Assembly (NCBI GenBank): GCA_963829355.1
Contig: CAWHHZ010000021.1
Coordinates: 186,001 to 250,000 of the forward strand
Source: CAWHHZ01 sp963829355
GTDB taxonomy: Bacteria > Acidobacteriota > Thermoanaerobaculia > Gp7-AA8 > JAHWKK01
DNA length: 64,000 nt
Reading direction: 5' to 3'
Program-made: the position numbers and the translations under genes
The notes under the pieces: model-generated
What the model was told of the DNA's origin: nothing
Seen by the model: the letters and a program-made list of their open reading frames with translations, nothing else
The model's database searches: none
Shown: positions 57,574 to 64,000 of the stretch, in pieces
How positions within the stretch are numbered: the stretch's first letter is position 1
Layout: every line of letters starts with the position of its first letter

Positions 57574-58120
57574 CTAGCGTGCGGGGGTCGATTTTCCGGA
57601 GGGCTTTGTCGCTCTTTTCTCGAGCCATGTATGACGCATGTGACCGAGAACCTGGTTCATCACGTTGTTGCGATGGAGAAATGGTATGACGGGCGTTCTG
57701 CGCATGCCGATCCGTGTTCGAAGGTCCTGGAGGAGTTTCGTCTTCGGGAAACGCTTCAGAGCATCATCGATGGTGTTGATCGCCTTGACGCGGCGGTTGG
57801 CCATCATCAGCACTTCCACGAGATTGATCCAGTTGGCGGGATCATCCGGGCGTTCGCGAACGGCGTGCTCGCACATCTCGATCGCCTGACGATGCTGCTT
57901 TCGCACTCTTCGAGAGACAGAATCCGTAGTAGGAGAGCCCGCTGACCGGTTTTGGCAGATCCTTCGACTTGTAGACTTCCTCGAACCTGCGAATGGCGGA
58001 AGCGTGGTCGCCTGCGCGCATGAGAGCGACTCCGTCTTTCAGGATGAGCGTTGACCGCTCGAGCGCCATGGCCGCCGGATCGCCGATGTTGAGGTCCTTT
58101 TCCGTGGGCTGGTCTGCCAT
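57574..58120 (-). CDS. TPR-like protein, frameshifted
   Basis: Small tetratricopeptide protein. The first part, from ATG at 58120, has a TPR (LILKDGVALMRAGDHASAIR... VSGLSYYGFCLS) and then runs out of frame at about residue 72. The expected continuation (QHRQAIEMCEHAVRERPDDP ANWINLVEVLMMANRRV, then RTRIGMRRTPVIPFL) is in another frame with a stop at 57574. A single-base indel near 57900-57910 joins them into a protein of about 180 residues. The tail GMRRTPVIPFLHRNNVMNQV is conserved-looking in the sense of low redundancy but not known to me. Real decay or sequence error cannot be told apart. Confidence 0.7.
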
Positions 58121-58189
58121 GCAGGCGATTTTACACGACCGGGCCCCCAGTTTTGGATAGTGCCGGTCAGCCGGCGGAAAGAGGGCCGT

Positions 58190-59038
58190 CTACTCCGGCC
58201 GGCTCGTCACCGTCAGGACCGGCACCGAGGAGTGCCGGATGACGTGTACGGTGGTCGAGCCAAGTACCGTTGTATCGAGAAAGCGCCGATGAGTCGCGGC
58301 GAGGACAATCAGATCCACGCCATTCTCCTCGGCGTAGCGCAGGACGACCTCGTCGGGTACTCCCCGCAGGACGATGCGGCGGACTGCTCCGCCGCCGGCG
58401 ACCGGTGCCACGCAACTCTCCAGCGACGAGCGCTCCTGCTCACCATCCGCGTCCTCCTCGGCGACGTGAACGACAATCAGCTCGGCGTTCAGCAGTCGCG
58501 CCAGTGCAGCGGCGTGCTCCAGCGCAGTCTGTGCAGCCCCGGTGAAGTTCACCGGACAGAGGATCTTCCGGATAGGGGAGTGAGACGGGCTCTTCGATCG
58601 CACGGTGAGCAGAGGTACCGGGCTTTCGCGAAGAACCCGCTCTGTAACCGAGCCCAGCATGAAGCGGTTCATTCCGCTCCGTCCGTGCGTCCCCATTACG
58701 ATCAGGTCAGGGTCATTCGCCGTAGCCCAGTCCACGATGGCCGGAACAGGGAGGTTCTCGATCACGACCGTCCGGTATCGCACTTCCTGAGCGACACTGG
58801 CGGCGACATGCCGCTCGAGCTCATCCGCGGCAAGACTCTTCGAGTGATCGAGATCCTCGGCAAGTCTCTCGATCTGCGACGAGGTGAAGTGGGGTGGAGG
58901 CAGAAACGGATCGGCGTACAGAACGACCAGCTCGCCGCCGCTCCTTTCCGCAATCTGCGATGCGAGCGCCAGTGCACCGTCCGAAAGATCACTGAAATCC
59001 AGCGGAACGGCTATCTTCTCGAAGTTCAGTGACGACAT
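58190..59038 (-). CDS. Tandem-domain universal stress protein
   Basis: 282 residues, two UspA domains. Domain 1 (1-150): EKIAVPLDFSDLSDGALALA, then GTHGRSGMNRFMLGS, which fits the ATP-binding G-2x-G-9x-G(S) pattern. Domain 2 (160-282): KILCPVNFTGAAQTALEHA, then ATHRRFLDTTVLGSTT, where the first two glycines are lost, so only domain 1 should bind ATP. The gene starts 10 bp after the RND permease stop and may be the last gene of that operon. Confidence 0.87.
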   Translation of the reverse strand: MSSLNFEKIAVPLDFSDLSDGALALASQIAERSGGELVVLYADPFLPPPHFTSSQIERLAEDLDHSKSLAADELERHVAASVAQEVRYRTVVIENLPVPAIVDWATANDPDLIVMGTHGRSGMNRFMLGSVTERVLRESPVPLLTVRSKSPSHSPIRKILCPVNFTGAAQTALEHAAALARLLNAELIVVHVAEEDADGEQERSSLESCVAPVAGGGAVRRIVLRGVPDEVVLRYAEENGVDLIVLAATHRRFLDTTVLGSTTVHVIRHSSVPVLTVTSRPE

Positions 59039-59048
59039 GATCTCTCCT

Positions 59049-62000
59049 TCAAACCATCAGAGGTGCTTCGTCGTGGACGCCGCGATCCGTCGGAGCTCCT
59101 TCGAGCTCTCCAGGACCTGTTTCCGCCCGCTTTCGTTCACTCAGGTAATAGAGAATCGGAACGGTCACGCGCGAGAGAAACAGAGAAGCGACCTCCCCCG
59201 CCATCAGAGAGATGGCCAGTCCCTGGAAGATGGGGTCGAACAGAATGACGGATGCTCCCACCACGACTGCCGCAGCGGTCAGCATCATCGGTCTGAATCG
59301 TACGGCGCCGGCATCGATGACGGCCTCGGCGAGGGGCATCCCCTGTTTGATGCGCAGTTCGACGAAGTCGACGAGGATGATCGAGTTCCTGACCACGATT
59401 CCCGCGCCGGCGATGAAGCCGATCATCGATGTTGCGGTGAAGAAGGCTCCCATCGCGGCGTGGGCCGGGAGGATGCCGACCAGCGAGAACGGGATGGCGG
59501 CCATGATGGCGAGCGGGGTCTTGAATGACTGGAACCATCCAACAACCAGGATGTAGATCAGCACCAGAACCGCGGCAAAGGCGATACCGAGGTCACGGAA
59601 CACTTCGTACGTGATGTGCCATTCGCCATCCCACTTCATCGTGAAGGTGGAGGTCTGCTCAGGCTGGCTCGCCACGTGACGCTCCAGGCCGTACCCTTCC
59701 GGAAGGACGATCTCATCGAGCGTCTCGTTCAGCTTCATGATCGCGTAGACCGGACTTTCCTCGGTTCCCGCAACGTCAGCAGTCACGTAAACGACGGGCA
59801 TCAGGTTCTTGTGATAGATGCTCTGCTCGGAGACTTCCTCGCGGATCTGCACGACCTCACCGAGCGGTACGAGTGATCCGTCCGCGGCGGTCATTCGAAT
59901 CGACTGCAGATCACCGAGCGCCGACCTCTGCTCGCGGGGAAGACGGAGGATGATCGGGACGTCTTCTTTCTCCAGAGGGTCGTGAAGGAGACCGACGTCC
60001 ATGCCGGCGACGGCGATCCGGAGAGTTGCCGCGAGCTGATCGGGCGTGATGCCGTGCAGCGCCGCCTTCTCACGGTCGATATCGAACCGATAACTGGTCT
60101 GATCGGCCTCGAGATACGAATCCACATCGACCACACCGCTGGTTTCATCGAAGATCTGCTGGATCTGCCCGCCGATCTCCCTCTGACGTTCATAGTCAGG
60201 TCCATAGATCTCGGCCACCAGCGTCTGGAGAACCGGCGGGCCGGGCGGAACCTCGGCGACCTTGACTCGAGCGCCGTACCGCTCCGCGATCGGACGGATC
60301 ATCTCGCGGACTTCCTTTGCGATGGGGTGACTCTGTCTGTTCCGCTCGTCCTTCGGAACGAGGTTGACCTGGATGTCGGCCACATTAGGACCGCGACGGA
60401 GGAAGTAGTGCCGGACCAGACCGTTGAAGTTGTACGGCGAGGAGGTGCCGACGTAAAGCTGATAGTTGAGCACCTCCGGCACGTCTCCGAGGGCGAAGGC
60501 GATCTCCTGGGTGACGGCCGCGGTTGCTTCGAGTGTCGTGCCCTCCGGCATATCGACAATGACCTGAAACTCGCTCTTGTTATCGAAAGGAAGCATCTTC
60601 ACCCGGACGAGCTTGAACGCGAAGAGCGACACCGCCGCCAGAAGCAGAACGGCCACGCCGACAAGAAAGATCGTCCGTGTCTTCGGATCCGTGACCAGTG
60701 GTCGCATCGCTCTGCGGTACATGCGGGTCGACCACGTTTCCTCGTGACCGCCATGACTGCTCCCGGCTTTTCGCTTCAGGAGGCGCAGGCTTGCCCAGGG
60801 CGTCACGACGAATGCAACGATCAGAGAAAAGATCATCGCCGCCGAGGCTCCCACTGGAATCGGCCTCATGTATGGACCCATCAGTCCAGAAACGAACCCC
60901 ATGGGCAGAATTGCGGCAATGACGGCGAAGGTGGCGAGGATCGTCGGGTTGCCGACCTCGGCGACCGCCTCGACCGCGACTGCGCTCAACGGCCGATCGT
61001 GGTTTTCAGGGAGACGGTAGTGCCGGACGATGTTCTCGACGACCACGATGGCGTCGTCGACGAGGATTCCTATCGAGAAGATCAGCGCAAAAAGCGTCAC
61101 CCGGTTGAGCGTGTAGCCGAAGAGGTAGAACACCGCGAGAGTCAGTGCCAGCGTTACGGGGATCGCGATGGCGACGACCGCAGCTTCCCGGCGGCCGAGA
61201 ACGAGCCAGATGAGAAGGGCGACCGACACGACTGCGATCATCATGTGGAAGAGGAGCTCGTTCGACTTTTCCGCGGCGGTCTCTCCGTAGTCACGCGTGA
61301 TGGTGACATCGACTCCGGGAGGAATGACGGACCCCTCGAGCTGTTCGACTTTTCTGATCAGCGCGTGCGAAAGATCGGTCGCGTTGGTGCCTTTCCGTTT
61401 CGCCACCGAGATCGTGATCGCCGGGCGGAGCTCTCCGGCGGGTTCGGCCTCTCCCGCTTCCTGATCGGACGCTGAACCGCCGAAGAACACGTAGTTGGTC
61501 GGTTCCGCCGGACCGTCGCGGATCTCCGCGACGTCTCTCAGGTATACAGGGCTACCCTGATGAACGCCCACGACCACGGATCCCAGCTCTGCCTCGTCGT
61601 CGAGGAATCCGCCGGTCTCCACCAGATACTCCGTGTTCGACGATGAGAATGAGCCGGCCCGGGTCTCGCGGTTGTTGCTCTGGAGGAGCTGAGCGAGGCT
61701 GGCGGGAGCGACGCCGTAGGCGGACATCTTCTCGGGGTCGAGGACCACGTTCATGCTGCGGCGTTCGCCCCCGATGATCGTGACCTCGGAGACGTTCCCG
61801 ACCTCCTTGATGGAGTCGTGAACCTGCGCCGCGATTCGTCGAAGTGTGAAGTGGTCGTACTGGTTGCTCGAAAGGGTGAAGGCAACGACGGGTACGTCGT
61901 CGATCGAACGCGGTTTGACGAGCGGCATCGATGCGCCGCGCGGCATCAGATCCACGTTGGCGTACAGCTTCTGATTCAGCCGTACGATCGCCTCTTCCTC

Positions 62001-62333
62001 GTCCTGGCCGACTTCGAACCGCACGATTGCCATCGACAGACCGGGGGAGGACGTGGAGTAGATGTATTCGACTCCTGGAATCTCCCAGAGGAGCTTCTCC
62101 ATCGGTCTCGTGACGCGTTCCTCGATCTCGGAAGGAGAAGCGCCCTGCATCTCGACGAAGACGTCGATCATCGGAACCACGATCTGCGGCTCCTCCTCGC
62201 GAGGCAGGAGGGCGACGGCGCCGAGTCCGACCAGGATCGACGCGACGATCAGAAGGGGAGTGAGCTTCGAGTTGATGAACGCCGCGGCGAGTCTTCCTGC
62301 CATCCCCTGATGGTGGTGATTCGACTCGCTCAT
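59049..62333 (-). CDS. RND efflux permease
   Basis: 1094-residue inner-membrane pump protein, with an N-terminal helix (LTPLLIVASILVGLGAVALL), porter loop, helices 2-7, a second porter loop and helices 8-12. The proton-relay Asp pair is in SIGILVDDAIVVVENIVRHY (TM4), which argues for the HAE-type over the heavy-metal type. A short His-rich N-terminus (SNHHHQGMAG) is notable. Overlaps the adaptor gene by ATGA. It exports toxic compounds, with the adaptor and TolC-like protein; substrate unknown. Confidence 0.92.
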   Translation of the reverse strand: MSESNHHHQGMAGRLAAAFINSKLTPLLIVASILVGLGAVALLPREEEPQIVVPMIDVFVEMQGASPSEIEERVTRPMEKLLWEIPGVEYIYSTSSPGLSMAIVRFEVGQDEEEAIVRLNQKLYANVDLMPRGASMPLVKPRSIDDVPVVAFTLSSNQYDHFTLRRIAAQVHDSIKEVGNVSEVTIIGGERRSMNVVLDPEKMSAYGVAPASLAQLLQSNNRETRAGSFSSSNTEYLVETGGFLDDEAELGSVVVGVHQGSPVYLRDVAEIRDGPAEPTNYVFFGGSASDQEAGEAEPAGELRPAITISVAKRKGTNATDLSHALIRKVEQLEGSVIPPGVDVTITRDYGETAAEKSNELLFHMMIAVVSVALLIWLVLGRREAAVVAIAIPVTLALTLAVFYLFGYTLNRVTLFALIFSIGILVDDAIVVVENIVRHYRLPENHDRPLSAVAVEAVAEVGNPTILATFAVIAAILPMGFVSGLMGPYMRPIPVGASAAMIFSLIVAFVVTPWASLRLLKRKAGSSHGGHEETWSTRMYRRAMRPLVTDPKTRTIFLVGVAVLLLAAVSLFAFKLVRVKMLPFDNKSEFQVIVDMPEGTTLEATAAVTQEIAFALGDVPEVLNYQLYVGTSSPYNFNGLVRHYFLRRGPNVADIQVNLVPKDERNRQSHPIAKEVREMIRPIAERYGARVKVAEVPPGPPVLQTLVAEIYGPDYERQREIGGQIQQIFDETSGVVDVDSYLEADQTSYRFDIDREKAALHGITPDQLAATLRIAVAGMDVGLLHDPLEKEDVPIILRLPREQRSALGDLQSIRMTAADGSLVPLGEVVQIREEVSEQSIYHKNLMPVVYVTADVAGTEESPVYAIMKLNETLDEIVLPEGYGLERHVASQPEQTSTFTMKWDGEWHITYEVFRDLGIAFAAVLVLIYILVVGWFQSFKTPLAIMAAIPFSLVGILPAHAAMGAFFTATSMIGFIAGAGIVVRNSIILVDFVELRIKQGMPLAEAVIDAGAVRFRPMMLTAAAVVVGASVILFDPIFQGLAISLMAGEVASLFLSRVTVPILYYLSERKRAETGPGELEGAPTDRGVHDEAPLMV

Positions 62334-63526
62334 GACTCTTTCCTCCCTCTGGTCTCGACCGAGGCAACGGGCTTGCGTTCGAGGTCGCGGGGCATCTCAC
62401 CGGTGACGATCTCGTCGCCCGCGTTCAGGCCTGAGAGGACCTCGGTATTCTCGCCAGTCGCATTGCCGGTCCTGATGAGACGGAACTGCGCTTGTCCGGT
62501 CTCACCGAGCACGTAAACGCCCTCGAGCTGACCGCGCTGACTGATCGCCGAGGTCGGGACCAGGAGCGCCTGGCGCTCGCCGGTGGAAAAGTAGGCGCGC
62601 GCGAACATTCCGGACTGGATTCCCGAGGCTGGCGGAAGAGCAACCTTGACGAGGGCGCTGCGCGAAGCGGAACTGACCGCTGGTGCGACCGCTTCGACGG
62701 TTCCCTTCGTCTGCAGCCCGGTGGAATCGACGACCACTCCCACCGGGTCGCCAACCTGGATGTGGGGGAGGCGTGACTCGTCGACCTGAACGTCGAGCCG
62801 GTAGTCGGTGGGATCGTCGATGCGGAAGAGTGGCAGACCGGGACTCGCCTGATCGCCCACGTCGACGAGGCGAGCCGTGACGATGCCGTCGATAGGGGAG
62901 GTGACGCGCGCCCAGCTGCCGTACGTCTGGGCAGTCGCCACGTCAGCAAGTGCCTGCTGTCTGCGCGCCTGAAGACCTTCGAGCTGGCGCGCACCGCGTT
63001 CCCGCTCGGCCCGTGCCGCCTTGTAGCGTGCCTCGACTTCCTCGAACTCCTGAGGGCTCACCGAACGCCGTTCCCGAAGCGATTCATAACGTCGGTAGGT
63101 GGCTGTCGCGAGATCGAGATTTGCGTCAGCGGCAGAGAGCGCCGCCTCGGCTCCCTGAATCGCCTGCTCGACTTCCGCCTGCCCGGCATGCGCTTTTCTA
63201 ACCTGAGCATCGACGTCGCGGGCGTCGATCTCGACAAGGAGCTGCCCTCGCCTGACGACGTCTCCCTCGTTTGCCGAGACGGATACGACGGTTCCCATGA
63301 GTCTCGACGCGACCGTACTGCGGGTGGTGGACCGGATGCTCCCGAGAGCCTCATACGTCTGGGGAATCGTCGCGAACTGCAGCTCGACGGTCTGAAGGTT
63401 CGACGGAGCGGTCGCCGTCTTCTCCTCGGGCTCGGTACCGCAGCTCGTGAGGAGCGCCGCAGCGAAGAGCATGATGGTCGTCGCGACCAGGACAGGGGTT
63501 CTGCTACTCGACGAAGGGTTCAACAT
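62330..63526 (-). CDS. RND periplasmic adaptor (membrane fusion protein)
   Basis: 398 residues. Lipoprotein signal (ATTIMLFAAALLTSCGTEPE; lipobox LTSC). Then the beta-barrel and lipoyl halves (GTVVSVSANEGDVVRRGQLL, VEIDARD), a long alpha hairpin (about residues 100-190), lipoyl return (TSPIDGIVTARLVDVGDQAS) and membrane-proximal domain. Start ATG at 63526 overlaps the TolC-like stop by 23 bases. Standard AcrA/MexA family member. Confidence 0.92.
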   Translation of the reverse strand: MLNPSSSSRTPVLVATTIMLFAAALLTSCGTEPEEKTATAPSNLQTVELQFATIPQTYEALGSIRSTTRSTVASRLMGTVVSVSANEGDVVRRGQLLVEIDARDVDAQVRKAHAGQAEVEQAIQGAEAALSAADANLDLATATYRRYESLRERRSVSPQEFEEVEARYKAARAERERGARQLEGLQARRQQALADVATAQTYGSWARVTSPIDGIVTARLVDVGDQASPGLPLFRIDDPTDYRLDVQVDESRLPHIQVGDPVGVVVDSTGLQTKGTVEAVAPAVSSASRSALVKVALPPASGIQSGMFARAYFSTGERQALLVPTSAISQRGQLEGVYVLGETGQAQFRLIRTGNATGENTEVLSGLNAGDEIVTGEMPRDLERKPVASVETRGRKES

Positions 63527-64000
63527 CCTGAAGTCTCCCGGTGGCCCAAAGCAGTCGGGCGTATCCGATTGTGGTGTCGTGAATGGCGGCGAGGTGGTTG
63601 AGCTCGGCTCGAGTGACGGCCGTCTGCGCTCTGAGCTGCTCGGTGATCGTCACGAGGCCTTCTTCGTAGCGGTCACGGATGATCCTGACGGACTCTCTGG
63701 CCTGTGTGAGCGAGCGTTGCGACACGTCGAGACGCTGACGCGAGGCCTGGAGGGTTTCCCATGCCGAGACGATGTCGACCGCGACCTGATTCTCCAGAAA
63801 CTCCAGCTCGGCGTCGGCAGCTCTCTCCGCCGCTCGGGCCTCTCCCACTCTGCCCGCGCGCCCCGGTTCGAGAATGTTGAGCGAGAGCCGGAGTCCGTAG
63901 AGCTGGTCATCGCTCAGGTTCTCACCGAGCGAGTCGCCGTTGCGGGCATAGGTGGCGAATCCGTCGAGTCGGGGCAGATAGCGAGCCCGCGCTTTTCTGA
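63504..64000 (-). CDS. TolC-family outer-membrane efflux protein, 3' part
   Basis: C-terminal 164 residues; the gene runs off the right edge. Visible is the second half of the barrel-and-coil repeat: YLPRLDGFATYARNGDSLGE, YGLRLSLNILEPGRAGRVGE, long coiled helix AERAADAELEFLENQVAVDI...RQRLDVSQRSLTQARESVRI, and RDRYEEGLVTITEQLRAQT, as in TolC/OprM. It ends at VEPFVE. First gene of the efflux operon, followed by adaptor and permease. Confidence 0.88.
   Translation of the reverse strand, partial: RKARARYLPRLDGFATYARNGDSLGENLSDDQLYGLRLSLNILEPGRAGRVGEARAAERAADAELEFLENQVAVDIVSAWETLQASRQRLDVSQRSLTQARESVRIIRDRYEEGLVTITEQLRAQTAVTRAELNHLAAIHDTTIGYARLLWATGRLQDVEPFVE

Noticed and set aside
59982..61475. 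A 497-codon plus-strand open frame opposite the RND permease
   Set aside because: Low-complexity charged translation, antisense of hydrophobic helices; the permease frame is intact and has all family motifs.
1..64000. tRNA or rRNA genes
   Set aside because: No cloverleaf with a GGTTCGAATCC-type T-arm and matching acceptor stem, and no conserved rRNA stretch, was noticed in the gaps; this was by eye and a dedicated scan could still find one.

Overview
The window looks like a chromosomal segment of a high-GC Gram-negative bacterium, most likely an Acidobacteriota member of the Thermoanaerobaculia type. The clues are a VWFA-related protein of the acidobacterial type (30210-31211), an Oar-like TonB receptor with an N-terminal carboxypeptidase-regulatory domain (9565-12324), an RND efflux operon, and secreted DUF11/beta-helix proteins. 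This assignment comes from gene families read by eye, not from a search. No tRNA, rRNA, CRISPR array or prophage was seen.

Layout. 1-4341: thioesterase, two toxin-antitoxin loci (mazEF and hepT/mntA) and a frameshifted Na+/solute symporter; between the two TA loci lies a remnant bounded by inverted arrays of 20/21-bp repeats. 4685-15359: lipid-type cluster (acyl-CoA ligase, alpha/beta hydrolase, KAS III-like enzyme, SDR, Oar receptor, two more hydrolases, TetR regulator). 15549-21147: membrane transport block (two CDF transporters, HPP protein, a membrane protein with a degenerate metzincin motif, AI-2E permease, solute-binding lipoprotein). 21176-31211: Pcm, serine hydrolase, a duplicated beta-helix protein, PIG-L deacetylase, RlmI-like methyltransferase, a pentapeptide-like small protein and the VWFA protein. 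31428-35813: chemotaxis-type enzymes (CheB, a detached zinc-ribbon protein, a CheB-CheR-PAS hybrid) and an XRE regulator.

36010-48007: a tightly overlapped housekeeping operon murA-folP-cdaA-cdaR-glmM joins peptidoglycan precursor synthesis, folate and c-di-AMP signalling; its MurA has Asp in place of the usual active-site Cys. Divergently lie walJ, purS, a propeller protein, purQ, an arsenosugar-type gene pair (CMD protein plus ArsS) and a DUF1232 protein. 48263-55089: SpoIIE phosphatase, class IV aminotransferase, MerA-like flavoprotein, VanZ-like, DUF2207 and GH16-like proteins. 55294-64000: CBS protein, Ycf46-like AAA+ ATPase, TPR protein, tandem UspA and a TolC-adaptor-RND efflux operon that runs off the end.

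The most unusual property is not a gene but the intergenic DNA. Nearly every gap carries short tandem repeats of 7-8 bp in several unrelated sequence families, often as inverted pairs around a core, or palindromic elements of a TCATCCTGAGC...GAAGGATC type. These repeats repeatedly supply the stop codon and last residues of the adjoining gene, and in one case appear to encode part of a signal peptide. Four genes carry apparent single-base frameshifts, which could be real decay or assembly error.
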